Assembly (NCBI GenBank): GCA_035352895.1
Contig: DAOPYN010000014.1
Coordinates: 1 to 64,000 of the forward strand
From: UBA5070 sp035352895
GTDB taxonomy: Bacteria > Fibrobacterota > Fibrobacteria > UBA5070
DNA length: 64,000 nt
Direction: 5' to 3'
Shown here: in pieces, positions 27,522 through 37,202 of the stretch
Layout of the letters: every line of letters begins with the position of its first letter
Position numbering within the stretch: the first letter of the stretch is position 1
The notes under the pieces: generated by a model
The model's input: the letters and a program-made list of their open reading frames with translations, nothing else
The model's database searches: none
What the model was told of the DNA's origin: nothing
Program-made: the position numbers and the translations under genes

Positions 27522-29318
27522 ATGGCCATCCTTTCCTTTCGAGACGTGAGCTTCCGCTTCGGCGGGGCACCCCTGATGGATTCCATCCGCTTTTCCCTGG
27601 AACAGGGGGAACGCGTCTGCCTCACCGGCCGCAACGGTACGGGAAAGAGCACCTTGATGCGTCTGGTGCTGGGCGAGCACGAGCCCGACTCCGGAGACAT
27701 CGTCCGCGACAGTGCCACGCGGATCGCCTACCTGCCCCAGGAAATCCCCGACCTTCCCGGAACCGTGGCCGACATCGTGGCGGAAGGGGCCTCGCACCAT
27801 GTCCAGGACGGGGACTGGAAGATCGAACTGGAGGCGGAGCGGTGGATCGCCAAGGCGGGCCTCCCTTCGCACATGGAATTCTCTTCTCTTTCCGGCGGGC
27901 AGAAGCGACGTGTGCTCCTGGCACGCGCCCTGGCCTCCGAGCCCACGCTTCTGCTCCTGGACGAACCCACCAACCATCTGGACATCGATTCCATCGCCTG
28001 GATGGAGGACGTGCTCCTTTCCAGCGGGGTGGCGCTCCTGTTCGTCACCCACGACCGCGCCTTCCTGCGGCGGCTCTCCACCCGCATCCTGGAACTGGAC
28101 CGCGGACGCATGTACGACTGGGCCTGCGATTGGGACACCTTCCTCGCGCGCAAGCAGGCCATGCTGGAAGCCGAGGAAAAGACCTGGGCGGATTTCGACA
28201 AGAAGATGGCCCAGGAGGAAGCCTGGGCGCGGAAGAATCCCAAGGCCCGCGTCGCCCGCAACGAAGGGCGGGTGCGGGCCCTGCGGAAGATGCGCGAGGA
28301 ACGCGCCGCTCGGCGCACGCGCCAGGGCTCCGTGCAGATGCAGATCGCCGATGCGGAACGATCCGGCCGCAAGGTCCTGGAAGCCAAGAACGTGGGATTT
28401 TCCTGGGGCGACCGTCCTTTGCTGAAGAACGTGGACACCATCGTCGCCCGCGGCGACAAGGTGGCCATCCTGGGGCCCAACGGATCCGGGAAGACCACCC
28501 TCCTGCGCGTGCTCCTGGGAGAGCTCGCCCCCACCACCGGATCGGTGGTGACGGGCACCAACCTGGAAATCCTTTACTTCGACCAGATGCGCTCGCAGAT
28601 CGACCCGGAAGCCACCGTCCGGGACAACATCGCCGAGGGCCGCGAATCGGTGACCATCGGTGGAGTGCAGCGCCACGTGGTGACCTACCTGCAGGATTTC
28701 CTCTTCTCGCGCGAAGCGGCCATGCAGAAGGCCGGCTCCCTTTCCGGTGGAGAGCGCAACCGCCTGCTCCTGGCCCGCCTGTTCACCCGTTCGGCCAACG
28801 TCCTGGTGCTGGACGAGCCCACCAACGACCTGGACATGGAAACCCTGGATCTGCTGGAAAGCCTCCTGGTGGAGTTCGACGGCACCGTGCTGCTGGTGAG
28901 CCACGATCGGGAATTCCTGGACAACGTGGCAACCTCGGTCCTGGCCATCGCACCCGACGGGCAGGTGACCGAACACGTGGGAGGCTGGTCCGATTGGCGG
29001 CGCGAGATGGACCAGCGGCAGGCGCAGGAAGCGGCCTCCCAGGCCAGGACGAAGGTCTCCGAACCCGCGCCGGAGCCCGTCGCCGCACCGCAGGGTGGTG
29101 CACGGAAATTGTCCTACAAGGAGTCCCGCGAGCTGGAAGCCCTGCCCGGACTGATCGAGAAGCTGGAGGCCGAGCAGGCCTCCCTGGGGGAGGCCATGGC
29201 CGACCCCGCGTTCTACCGCAAGGCTCCCGAGGAGATCGCCAAGTCCAACGCGCGGCTGGGGCAGCTGGAAGCGGAGATCGCCGCCGCCTATTCCCGTTGG
29301 GAGGAGCTGGGCGGCTGA
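27522..29318 (+). CDS. uup: ABC-F family ATPase (Uup-like)
   Basis: This 598-residue soluble protein has two ABC domains. The first has Walker A GRNGTGKST, signature LSGGQKRR and DEPTNHLD. The second has GPNGSGKTT, LSGGERNR and DEPTNDLD. They are joined by a charged P-site linker (about residues 205-290). A C-terminal coiled coil of about 90 residues (LSYKESRELEALPGLIEKLE) is the Uup/ABC-F DNA- or ribosome-binding tail. The family acts on translating ribosomes; Uup also affects transposon excision and branched DNA in E. coli. ATG 27522 opens exactly at the conserved ABC start. Extending to an upstream GTG would add residues unlike the family. It ends one base from the convergent RCC1-like lipoprotein gene. 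Confidence 0.93.
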   Translation: MAILSFRDVSFRFGGAPLMDSIRFSLEQGERVCLTGRNGTGKSTLMRLVLGEHEPDSGDIVRDSATRIAYLPQEIPDLPGTVADIVAEGASHHVQDGDWKIELEAERWIAKAGLPSHMEFSSLSGGQKRRVLLARALASEPTLLLLDEPTNHLDIDSIAWMEDVLLSSGVALLFVTHDRAFLRRLSTRILELDRGRMYDWACDWDTFLARKQAMLEAEEKTWADFDKKMAQEEAWARKNPKARVARNEGRVRALRKMREERAARRTRQGSVQMQIADAERSGRKVLEAKNVGFSWGDRPLLKNVDTIVARGDKVAILGPNGSGKTTLLRVLLGELAPTTGSVVTGTNLEILYFDQMRSQIDPEATVRDNIAEGRESVTIGGVQRHVVTYLQDFLFSREAAMQKAGSLSGGERNRLLLARLFTRSANVLVLDEPTNDLDMETLDLLESLLVEFDGTVLLVSHDREFLDNVATSVLAIAPDGQVTEHVGGWSDWRREMDQRQAQEAASQARTKVSEPAPEPVAAPQGGARKLSYKESRELEALPGLIEKLEAEQASLGEAMADPAFYRKAPEEIAKSNARLGQLEAEIAAAYSRWEELGG

Positions 29319-29319
29319 G

Positions 29320-32300
29320 CTAGTAGGCGATCCGGGTGGGGACTCGCCGCTGGATCTGGTCGCCCGATCCCAGTTCGCCCTCGATGTTGGCTCCCATGCC
29401 TTGGGGTTCCCCGGAGTCCGTCAGGATCAGGGAATGGTCCCGTCCGGCGGCGGCCCGACCGATTCCGCCCGTCAAGAATTGGAATCCCCATGCGTTGGCG
29501 CCGACCCCGATGCCGATCTGCCCGTACTGGTTGCTCCCGGCCACTTTCAGGTCGTTGTTGTCCAGAAGCACCAGCACATGGGAGCTGCCACCGCCCGCCC
29601 AGGCGCCGCCCATGGAATAGAGGATCTGCGGCGTGGTCACGCTGGCGGGAAGACCACCGGAAATCTGCCCCTGGTCGTTGGCCCCCAACCCACGGATCAT
29701 CCGGTCCTTCCCCCGGAACAGGGTGACATCGCCCAGGCTGGAGAACACGGCGTCCGCCGTGCTGTCCACCAGATGCCAACCCGCGGCGTCCCTCCCGGCA
29801 AGCGAACCCAACTGACCCCACTTGCCGCTTCCCACCGCCCACACCTTGCCTGCCGAATCCAACCGGATCGAATGCGCCCAACCCGCGCCGATCCCCGCGA
29901 CCTTCGATGCCACCTTGACCAGCGCGTTGCTCGCGGTGCTGTCGCCGGTGCCCAGCTGCCCGCTGTCGTTGGCGCCGGCCGCCAGGACATTCCCCGCCTC
30001 GTCCAAGACGAGGAGAAAGTCCCTTCCGGCGGCGATGTCCACGATCCCCGTGGCGACATTCCACAACGGAGCCTTGCCCGGCGGCTGCGGGGAGCGCGGC
30101 AGAGGGCCTTCCCCGGCGCCCAGGACCTCCCCGGTGTTCAGCAGGAGCAGGGAGAACTTCTCCCCCGCCACCACCTTCTTCACGCCCTTGCGCGCGAACA
30201 CCGGCCGCGTCACGGGCGCGGGGCCTCGCGTTCCCGTGGCCAACTGGCCCACGTCGTTTTTCCCCGAGGCGAACAGCGAATCCCCGCGCAGGAAGAACGA
30301 GGTGGATACCCCCGCGAAGACGTTTTCCGTCACCTGAGCCTGCCGCAGCACCACGAAGGACTCCGCCTTCCCGGGCCAGGATCGGGCGTACCAGGTCCCC
30401 GCAGCGTCCAGCATGGCCACCCCGTCCACCCTCGTCCAGGTGACCCTGTCGCGCGAGATCTCGATGCTGTCGGATCCGCCCAAGGCATCCAGGGTGTCGG
30501 GAACCGGCGTGCCGTCGAACACGGAATCGGCACGATGGCGGGGGGCCTGCGCGTCGCGGACCACCACCACCTGGCCATCGGTCTTGTTGCCGGTGGAATC
30601 GAAGGCCGTGATCATGTAGGACCTGACACCCACCGGCGGCCTCAGCGTGAGCTCCGCCGTGTCCCCGATCATGACCACCTTCCACGTCCTGTTCTGGACC
30701 GTCTTGACCATGTGGTTGTCGGTGGCGAGCCAACGTACCGCCACGACGCTGTCTCCGAAGGCGGCATGCACGGTGTCGCTTCCGATCAGCACCAGGCGCG
30801 GAGGAGCGGTGTCGGTCGACCGTTCGAGCAACGCGCTGTCCCTGGCCAGGTTCCCTGTGCTGTCGGTGATTTCCACGCGATGGAGGTTGCCACCCACCGC
30901 GAGCACCACCTGCAGGGAGCAGGTGCCGCCGGCCGACAAGGGACGGGGAGACCCGTCGATGCGGCAGGAGGCCAACCGATGGTTGTCCGTTCCCTTCCAG
31001 GCGACCGTCGCGTGGAGGGAATCGAAATCCAGCTTCCGCGACCCGAGCCCATCCAGCGCGACGATCCGAGGGAGCTCGGTGTCGGATCGGCGGACCACCA
31101 CGATGGAATCCACCTTGGCGTTGCCGGTGCTGTCTTCCAGCCGCAGATAGGACGGATTCCGTCCCACCGAGAGAGCGACACGCGTGCGGCAGATCCATCC
31201 TCCTCCCGAAGCAGGCTGCAGCAGATCCACCCCGTCGATGCGGCAGAAGGCCAGGCCGTAGCTGTCGGCCACGTCCCAGCCCACCCACACCGAAGTGGAA
31301 TCGAAGGACACTTCGCGGGATCCCTGGCCGGCCAGGGGCCGCGCGGTGGGAGTGGAGGCGTCCTTCAACCGATCGATCCGGATGGTGTCCACGCGCTCGT
31401 TGCCCGAGCTGTCCTGCACCCACAGGTCCACCACGTTGGTTCCCACGGAGAGATCCACCCGGCCACCGCAGTTCCACGCCTGCCCGGCGGACGACTGCAG
31501 CGCGGACCGGCCCTGGATCCTGCAGGCGGCCACGCCGCGGTTGTCCTCCACCTTCCAGGCGACCATCGTGGTGCTGGTATCGAAGGGCACCGTCCGCTTC
31601 GCGGAATCCGGGATCCGCACGCAGCGGGGAGGCTCGACATCCGCCCGGCGCACGATCCGGATGGTGTCCCAGGCGCGATTGCCCGCGCTGTCCTTGGCCT
31701 TGAAGACGGCGAGGTTCGCCCCCACCGAAAGCGCCATGTCGTGGCTGTAGAAGCCGGTGGGCGAAAGAGCCGTCGGCACGTTCCCGATCCAGATCGAGTC
31801 GCCCGCGCCCTGGTCCTTCACCTGCCATTCCACCCGGATCGAACGCACCGACCAATCCACCGAGTCGGAAACCGTCCGATGCGCCAGAATCGGTGCCACG
31901 GTGTCGCGGGAAACCTCCCGCGGTCGCGGCAGGACGTTGAAGGTGGCGCGGGTCTCCATCTGGTAGCGGCCTCGGCGATCCTTCAGGCGCACCAGCAGGG
32001 TATCCAACCCGACGGCGGTGTTGGCGCCGGCACGGAGGACCAGGCCACGGGAAGCGTCCCAGACGGTGTCCGCGGCTCCGGGAGCCGACACCACGGCGAC
32101 CTCGATGGCGTCGGGCGGATCGTTGCGCAACCGCACCGAAGCCTCCACCTGGATGTCCAGGCCGCTCGCCCATTGGAAGCTCCCGACGGGCCGGATCGAA
32201 TCCCCCTGGAGGAAATCCCCAAGGGACAGATCCTTGCGCACGCGGACAGGAGCCAGGAACAAGGCGACCGTGTCCCCGGCGGCCAGTCTACCCGACCGGA

Positions 32301-32961
32301 CCAGCGACTCCACGCCCTTGCGCAGGGCGCAGGAATCCGTTCCCAGGTTCCAGGTGTCGAGCACTCGGAACAGCGGCCAGCCGCTCTTGCAGGCGGCCAC
32401 ATAGACGTCGGCGCGCACCGTGTCCACGGCCAACCGGGCGGGAATCCTGCCGGGAAAGGGGCGGAACGAGGAATCGCCCGCAAGGAGTCGCCTGGCGAGG
32501 AAGGTCTGCAACCCCATGGGGGTGGCCGGCTCGAGGTTGCGGGGATCGACGGTGCGATGCCTCCAGAATGCACCGAGCAACGCGCTGCCCAGGGAGTCTT
32601 CGCGTTCCCGCACGACCTTCAACCATCCGGAATCGTCGGAAGCCACGCACCAGACGGACTTCTGGCGGACCCCCATCTGGTCGAAGGTCAATTCCAGGGT
32701 GTCGTAGCCCAGGTCCTGGCGCAGATCCAACTGGATGCGCCCCTCGGAGACTCCGCGGACCGTTCGGCCCGTACCCGCCTCCCATGGTCCATGCCACGAC
32801 ACGCTGTCGGGAACCACGGCGCTGTCCGACGATGTCCGCAGAACCCAGGCGGAGGTGGCGTTCTCGTCCAGGTAGACATCCTGGCAGGAATGGATTCCCA
32901 CCAGCCCTGCCAACAGGACCGCCGTCCTTGCAAGGATCGGTTTTGCTTGCGGTGATCTCAA
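29320..32961 (-). CDS. large lipoprotein with Ig-like DSTGN repeats and RCC1-like propeller
   Basis: The 1213-residue protein has a lipoprotein-type signal (VLLAGLVGIHSC). After about 330 residues of unknown fold come at least five Ig-like segments (about 370-800) sharing CRI.G, LSVG.N and L.DSTGN. A C-terminal RCC1-like region (about 880-1213) has repeats such as ASGKNDVGQLATG, AAGANDSGQLGTGD and VAGSNQYGQIGIG, which would fold as a beta-propeller. Its function is unknown; binding of a partner at the cell surface is likely. It has the same architecture as the gene at 46768. The start is TTG 32961, the first codon before the signal. A TTACCTTCC box lies 32 nt upstream. Confidence 0.83.
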   Translation of the reverse strand: MRSPQAKPILARTAVLLAGLVGIHSCQDVYLDENATSAWVLRTSSDSAVVPDSVSWHGPWEAGTGRTVRGVSEGRIQLDLRQDLGYDTLELTFDQMGVRQKSVWCVASDDSGWLKVVREREDSLGSALLGAFWRHRTVDPRNLEPATPMGLQTFLARRLLAGDSSFRPFPGRIPARLAVDTVRADVYVAACKSGWPLFRVLDTWNLGTDSCALRKGVESLVRSGRLAAGDTVALFLAPVRVRKDLSLGDFLQGDSIRPVGSFQWASGLDIQVEASVRLRNDPPDAIEVAVVSAPGAADTVWDASRGLVLRAGANTAVGLDTLLVRLKDRRGRYQMETRATFNVLPRPREVSRDTVAPILAHRTVSDSVDWSVRSIRVEWQVKDQGAGDSIWIGNVPTALSPTGFYSHDMALSVGANLAVFKAKDSAGNRAWDTIRIVRRADVEPPRCVRIPDSAKRTVPFDTSTTMVAWKVEDNRGVAACRIQGRSALQSSAGQAWNCGGRVDLSVGTNVVDLWVQDSSGNERVDTIRIDRLKDASTPTARPLAGQGSREVSFDSTSVWVGWDVADSYGLAFCRIDGVDLLQPASGGGWICRTRVALSVGRNPSYLRLEDSTGNAKVDSIVVVRRSDTELPRIVALDGLGSRKLDFDSLHATVAWKGTDNHRLASCRIDGSPRPLSAGGTCSLQVVLAVGGNLHRVEITDSTGNLARDSALLERSTDTAPPRLVLIGSDTVHAAFGDSVVAVRWLATDNHMVKTVQNRTWKVVMIGDTAELTLRPPVGVRSYMITAFDSTGNKTDGQVVVVRDAQAPRHRADSVFDGTPVPDTLDALGGSDSIEISRDRVTWTRVDGVAMLDAAGTWYARSWPGKAESFVVLRQAQVTENVFAGVSTSFFLRGDSLFASGKNDVGQLATGTRGPAPVTRPVFARKGVKKVVAGEKFSLLLLNTGEVLGAGEGPLPRSPQPPGKAPLWNVATGIVDIAAGRDFLLVLDEAGNVLAAGANDSGQLGTGDSTASNALVKVASKVAGIGAGWAHSIRLDSAGKVWAVGSGKWGQLGSLAGRDAAGWHLVDSTADAVFSSLGDVTLFRGKDRMIRGLGANDQGQISGGLPASVTTPQILYSMGGAWAGGGSSHVLVLLDNNDLKVAGSNQYGQIGIGVGANAWGFQFLTGGIGRAAAGRDHSLILTDSGEPQGMGANIEGELGSGDQIQRRVPTRIAY

Positions 32962-33037
32962 ACCCGATTCGGCTCCGGATCGTTGAAGGAATTGGAAGGT
33001 AACTCCCCTCAGGATACCACGGATCCGGGGTCGGAGG

Positions 33038-34114
33038 CTATTTCGAAAGGTCCAGCATCCTCTGGAGGGCCACGGTGGCCCAGTGGCGGGTGTCGGCGTC
33101 CACGGACACCTGGTTGACCACCAGGCCCTCGCGGAGATTCTCCAACACCCAGCACAGATGCCAGGGATCGATGCGGAACATGGTGCTGCACAGGCACTGC
33201 ACCTGGGAAAGCGGCACGATGTCCTTGTCCTTGTGGATCTTGGCCAGGCGTTGGACCAAGTTCACCTCGGTCCCCACGGCCCACTTGGATCCGATCTGGG
33301 CTTCCTGCAGGGTCTTGAGGATGAAGGAGGTGGAGCCGGCCAGATCGGCGGCACGCACCACGTCGAAAACGCATTCGGGATGCACCAGCACCTTGCGGTC
33401 GGGATCGGTGGAGCGCCAGTGGTCCACGTCGGACTTGTGCATCCGCGTGTGGACGGAGCAATGCCCCTTCCAGAGGATGACTCTCGCCTTGCGGTAGGCC
33501 TCCCGCCCGGCACCTCCGTCATGCACCTTCGGGTCCCAAAGGGGCATTTCGTCCAGCCCGACGCCCAACTTGAAGGAGGTGTTGCGCCCCAGGTGCTGGT
33601 CGGGTGCGAACAGGACCACCTTGCCTTGGGCCAAGGCCCAGGTCACCACCGCCGAGGCGTTGGAGCTGGTGCAGACCACGCCGCCATGGCGGCCCACCAC
33701 CCGTTTGACCGCGGCGGACGAATTGACGTAGGTGACGGGAAGGATCGACAGCCCCCACTCCCCTTCCAGGACCTCCAACGCCGATTCCAACTCCTCGTGC
33801 GTGGCCATGTCGGCCATCGAGCAGCCTGCGGCCAGGTCCGGGAGGATCACCTTCTGGTGGGCGGCGGTGAGCATGTCGGCGGATTCCGCCATGAAATGCA
33901 CGCCGCAGAACACGATGAACTCCGACTCCACCCCGGCGGCCTTGCGCGACAGTTCCAGCGAGTCGCCGGTGATGTCGGAGAGCTCCACGATGGGATCGGC
34001 TTGGTAGTGGTGGCCCAGGATGGTCACACGCTTGCCCAAGGCGACCTTGGCCGCCTTGGCGCGTTCCAGTGCCTGGTCCTGGCTGAGGGATCGGATGGCG
34101 TCGAGTTCGATCAT
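33038..34114 (-). CDS. nadA: quinolinate synthase NadA
   Basis: NadA condenses iminoaspartate and dihydroxyacetone phosphate to quinolinate for NAD synthesis, using a [4Fe-4S] cluster. The 358-residue protein has ILGHHYQADPIVELSDITGDSLEL near the start, then VFCGVHFMAESADML, CSMADMA, VTYVNSSAAVK, HPECVFDVV and CLCSTMFRI, which include the cluster cysteines. The length and all motifs fit. nadB and nadC are absent nearby. ATG 34114 lies 7 nt after a TATCTTGG box and has no Shine-Dalgarno sequence. Confidence 0.97.
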   Translation of the reverse strand: MIELDAIRSLSQDQALERAKAAKVALGKRVTILGHHYQADPIVELSDITGDSLELSRKAAGVESEFIVFCGVHFMAESADMLTAAHQKVILPDLAAGCSMADMATHEELESALEVLEGEWGLSILPVTYVNSSAAVKRVVGRHGGVVCTSSNASAVVTWALAQGKVVLFAPDQHLGRNTSFKLGVGLDEMPLWDPKVHDGGAGREAYRKARVILWKGHCSVHTRMHKSDVDHWRSTDPDRKVLVHPECVFDVVRAADLAGSTSFILKTLQEAQIGSKWAVGTEVNLVQRLAKIHKDKDIVPLSQVQCLCSTMFRIDPWHLCWVLENLREGLVVNQVSVDADTRHWATVALQRMLDLSK

Positions 34115-34121
34115 GGCCTCG

Positions 34122-34129
34122 CCAAGATA
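34122..34129 (-). promoter_or_regulatory. TAnnTTKG box (TATCTTGG) of nadA
   Basis: AGGTATCTTGG on the minus strand ends 7 nt before the nadA ATG. The same 11-mer precedes queC and the HAD phosphatase. TTT lies 18 nt upstream of the box. Confidence 0.5.
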
Positions 34130-34161
34130 CCTAACCCGATCCCCTGGAAACGACCTTGGAC

Positions 34162-34437
34162 CTAGAACCAGGGTTTGCGGCCGGTCACATACATGGCATC
34201 GAATTCTTCGTCTGTCTTGGTGAGGTAGATGATCCCCTCCACCAGGCCGATCACCCCCATCACCCCGCCGCCGATGCCGCAGGTGAGGATGGTGACCAGG
34301 AGCATGATGATCCCTTCTCGCTGGTAGCCCAGGATGAACTTGTGCACTCCGAAAGCGCCGACCAGGACCGCGCAGATCCCCGCGGGGAGCTTCTTGTCCG
34401 AGGCCTTGTTCATGTTGGACGGTTCGTTGGTCTCCAT
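34162..34437 (-). CDS. small TM2-domain membrane protein
   Basis: The 91-residue protein carries the TM2 domain: LVGAFGVHKFILGYQREGII, a first helix, a Gly-rich turn (CGIGGGVMGVIGLVEGI) and a second helix, then TKTDEEFDAMY, the usual ending. TM2 proteins are small two-helix membrane proteins of unclear role. The ATG at 34437 has AGGAG 9 nt upstream. It lies between ygiD and nadA on the same strand but probably has its own transcript. Confidence 0.9.
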   Translation of the reverse strand: METNEPSNMNKASDKKLPAGICAVLVGAFGVHKFILGYQREGIIMLLVTILTCGIGGGVMGVIGLVEGIIYLTKTDEEFDAMYVTGRKPWF

Positions 34438-34491
34438 CTTCGATCTCCTGGCTGTGATTTCGTTCCGACGCCTTCTCCGAAACGTAGCACC

Positions 34492-35277
34492 CTACGGGGA
34501 GGTCCAGCGCGCGCTGCGCATGGAGAGCGATCCCAGATCGAAACCCGTCACGGGGAAGTCCAGCCGATCGGAGGGATCCGTCGCGCCGAACGCCCAGAGC
34601 CATGGCAGCCAATGGTCCGGCGAAGGATGGGACATCCTCCCCTCCGGTGTGTCCAGGGCACCCAACAGCCAACCGGAATCCCTCCGCTCCAGGGCCGAGG
34701 CCAGATCCCGGTCGAAGCTGGAGGCCCAGTCGGGAGTTGCCGGATCCGGCCGCGACATCCGCCCCATGGCGTCGTGGAGGTTGTGGGTGGCGTTCCCCGA
34801 GGCCACCACCAGGACGCCGCGTTCCCTCCAGGCTCCCAGCCGCGCGCCCAGCTCCAGGTGACCCGAGGGCGCAAGTCCGGCATCCAGCGACACCTGGACC
34901 ACGGGAACCTTCGCGTCGGGAAACAGATGTACCAGCAGCGACCAGGCCCCGTGGTCCAGCCCCCATTCCTCGGTGGCGCTTCCGCCCAGGTCCGCGGCCA
35001 GGCGCGAGGCCAGGTCCGGATCGCCCGGGGCTTCGTAGCGCACCTCGAAGAGCTCCCGCGGGAATCCCCCGAAGTCGTGGATGGTTTCCGGGCGCGGCGA
35101 GGCCTGCACCAGGGTTCCCCGGGTCCACCAGTGGGCGGAAACCACCACCGCCGCCCGCAGGGGAAGCGTCGCCAGGCCGGGCCCGAGCGATCTCAAGGCG
35201 CGCGACCAGGAGTTGTCGTCGATGGCGTTCATGGGGCTGCCATGCCCCATGAACAGCACGGGAAGACGTTGGGTCAT
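34492..35277 (-). CDS. ygiD: YgiD-like class III extradiol dioxygenase (4,5-DOPA dioxygenase family)
   Basis: The 261-residue enzyme belongs to the LigB-type extradiol ring-cleavage family. It has LFMGHGSPMNAI at the N-terminus (metal His), VVVSAHWWTRG, TIHDFGGFP, GLDHGAWSLL and the late SGNATHNL. E. coli YgiD opens L-DOPA to betalamic acid precursors in vitro; its natural substrate is not settled. It begins 25 nt after the pyrF stop on the same strand and may be cotranscribed. Confidence 0.92.
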   Translation of the reverse strand: MTQRLPVLFMGHGSPMNAIDDNSWSRALRSLGPGLATLPLRAAVVVSAHWWTRGTLVQASPRPETIHDFGGFPRELFEVRYEAPGDPDLASRLAADLGGSATEEWGLDHGAWSLLVHLFPDAKVPVVQVSLDAGLAPSGHLELGARLGAWRERGVLVVASGNATHNLHDAMGRMSRPDPATPDWASSFDRDLASALERRDSGWLLGALDTPEGRMSHPSPDHWLPWLWAFGATDPSDRLDFPVTGFDLGSLSMRSARWTSP

Positions 35278-35302
35278 CCCCGCAATCTACCCGATCCGGA
35301 CC

Positions 35303-36163
35303 TCAAAGACCCGCGACGGCGGCGAGTTCCTCGAGGGCGCAAGCGCCGGCCTGGGCCCAGGCTTGACGGTTTCCGTCACGCTCCCAGGCGAAGTTGAGCC
35401 CCGAGCTCGCATTCACCAGGTGGATCCATGGATCGGATCCGCCCGCGCGCAGACGGCGCACCACCTCGTCGATGCCGCCGCCTTGGCCACCGGCCACGCC
35501 CGGCACCGACACGCCCGGAATCAAGAATGATGCTTGGCGTCCTTCGCGGACGAACCACGAGGCGATGGATTCCAACTCCTGCGGGGCGGTGGCCCCCACC
35601 ACGAATCCCAATTTCTCCGAACCCGCCCAGGAAAGGGCTTTGCGCGCCACATGGAGGTAGAGCGGTTCGCCGTCGATCACCAGATCCTGGAAGTCGCGGG
35701 CGCCGGGGTTGGAGGTGCGCAGAAGCAGGAACGCGGCGGCCTCCGCGCTGGCCAGGAAAGGCTCCACGGAATCCCGGCCCATGTAGGGCGCCACCGTCAC
35801 GGCGCTGGCGCGAAACGGCCCGAAGGCGGCTTGGGCGTAGGCGCCCGAAGACTTCCCGATGTCCCCGCGCTTGGCGTCCAGCACCACGAACACTCCGGCC
35901 TCGCGCCACGCCGCGCAGACCTTCTGCAGGGAATCCACCGCTTTGGGTCCCAAGGCTTCGTAGTAGGCGGCATTGGGTTTGACCGCCGCGGGCATGACGC
36001 CGCGCTTCTGGCAGGCCTCCAGGAATCCGAGCCCGAATCGTTCCACCACCTGGTCGGGGCTGCCCTCCAGAGGGATCCTTTCCAGGATCGGGTCGATCCC
36101 GAAGCAGACGTTGTTTCCCACCGCGCGCGTGCGCGTGCCGATTGTTTGCGATAGGGTAGCCAT
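35303..36163 (-). CDS. pyrF: orotidine 5'-phosphate decarboxylase, type 2
   Basis: PyrF makes UMP from OMP, the last pyrimidine step. The 286-residue size and CFGIDPILERIPLE, AVKPNAAYYEALG, the catalytic VLDAKRGDIGKSS, TVAPYMGRDSVEPF and SFLIPGVSVPGVAGGQGG identify the longer type 2 (TIGR02127) form. ATG 36163 lies 6 nt after a TACCTTTG box and lacks a Shine-Dalgarno sequence. The frame extends further upstream but that region looks non-coding. Confidence 0.95.
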   Translation of the reverse strand: MATLSQTIGTRTRAVGNNVCFGIDPILERIPLEGSPDQVVERFGLGFLEACQKRGVMPAAVKPNAAYYEALGPKAVDSLQKVCAAWREAGVFVVLDAKRGDIGKSSGAYAQAAFGPFRASAVTVAPYMGRDSVEPFLASAEAAAFLLLRTSNPGARDFQDLVIDGEPLYLHVARKALSWAGSEKLGFVVGATAPQELESIASWFVREGRQASFLIPGVSVPGVAGGQGGGIDEVVRRLRAGGSDPWIHLVNASSGLNFAWERDGNRQAWAQAGACALEELAAVAGL

Positions 36164-36169
36164 GGTCGG

Positions 36170-36177
36170 CAAAGGTA
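36170..36177 (-). promoter_or_regulatory. TAnnTTTG box (TACCTTTG) of pyrF
   Basis: TACCTTTG on the minus strand ends 6 nt before the pyrF ATG. It matches the full TAnnTTTG consensus. Confidence 0.5.
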
Positions 36178-36350
36178 ACCTCCACAGCGAGCTCCACTGC
36201 GGCGTGGTGGCTCTTGCGAGCGTTGAGGTCCTTGCTCCCTCGATTCCAGGCTGGAATAACCAAGAATCTCGTTTCCATGGGATTCCGTGTGTTGAGGTAA
36301 TCTCACCGGAAATCTCGTCCTCATCCCTTCGAAAGGTCGCTTCAGGATGG

Positions 36351-36358
36351 TATCGTGG
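36351..36358 (+). promoter_or_regulatory. TAnnTTKG-like box (TATCGTGG) of the TIGR02147 gene
   Basis: GGTATCGTGG ends 4 nt before the ATG at 36363. It differs by one base from the common TATCTTGG, which makes the regulator transcript another leaderless candidate. Confidence 0.35.
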
Positions 36359-36362
36359 ATTC

Positions 36363-37202
36363 ATGGAGAGCCCATCGAATCCCGACATCTTCGGCTACCT
36401 GGACTACCGGGCCTACCTGCGCGACCACTACTTGGCGCGCAAGGAATCCGACCGGTTTTTCTCCTATCGGCAGATGGCCTTGCGCACCGGGGTGGACGCC
36501 GGATGGATCGCGAAGGTCCTGCAAGGCCGCGAACACCTGTCGCAGCGCTCCCTGGAGCCGTTTTGTCGCCTGTGCAGACTGGGCGAGCGAGAGTCCACCT
36601 ATTTCACCGCCTTGGTCGCCTTCGCCAAGGCCAAGGAAACCGCCGAGCGCGCCGAGGCCTTCGAACGCGTGATGAGCCTCAAATCGCCCGAGCGAACCAC
36701 CTTGGGCGAGCGCCAACTGGCCTACTACGGCCGCTGGTACCACGCCCCCATCCGCTCCTTGCTGGCCCTGCTCGGCCCGCGAGCCACTCCGGAACGGATC
36801 TCGCAGCTCCTCCGGCCCTCCGTGCCAGCCTCCGAAGTGTCCGCTTCCATCGATCTGCTGGAAGAGCTCGGCCTGGTCAAGCGCAAGGCCAAGGGATGGG
36901 CGCTGGTGGAATCGTTCGTGGCGAGCCCGCCGGAAGGCGCCAAGGCCGCCGTGCGAGCCTACCAGGCCCGGATGATGGACCTGGCCAAGGAAGCCCTGGA
37001 GCGCCATGCACCGGACCGGCGCGACATTTCCACCCTCACCTTGAGCTTCGATCGGGAAGACATGCCCCTGGTGCGCGAACGGCTGGCCGCCGTGCGCGAC
37101 AGCCTGATCCAGCTTTCCGCCGAGGCCCGCAAGCCGGATGTGGTGTACCAGGTGAACCTGCAGACCTTCCCTCTGTCGGATTTTGACGGAGACGCGCCAT
37201 GA
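36363..37202 (+). CDS. TIGR02147 / DUF4423 family regulator-like protein
   Basis: The 279-residue protein opens with DIFGYLDYRAYLRDHY, the hallmark of TIGR02147, a family expanded in Fibrobacter and also found in Bdellovibrio. Residues 30-75 look like an XRE-type helix-turn-helix (FSYRQMALRTGVDAGWIAKVL). A helical DUF4423 region and a C-terminal YQVNLQTFPLS strand follow. The family is thought to be regulatory but is not well studied. Its stop overlaps the start of the LRR lipoprotein (ATGA), so the two proteins are made together. It is divergent from pyrF across 199 bp. Confidence 0.88.
   Translation: MESPSNPDIFGYLDYRAYLRDHYLARKESDRFFSYRQMALRTGVDAGWIAKVLQGREHLSQRSLEPFCRLCRLGERESTYFTALVAFAKAKETAERAEAFERVMSLKSPERTTLGERQLAYYGRWYHAPIRSLLALLGPRATPERISQLLRPSVPASEVSASIDLLEELGLVKRKAKGWALVESFVASPPEGAKAAVRAYQARMMDLAKEALERHAPDRRDISTLTLSFDREDMPLVRERLAAVRDSLIQLSAEARKPDVVYQVNLQTFPLSDFDGDAP

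Noticed and set aside
29401..32955. A 1184-codon plus-strand frame antisense to the RCC1-like lipoprotein
   Set aside because: It has the same shadow composition and no recognisable motif, while the minus strand shows clear Ig-like and RCC1-like repeats.
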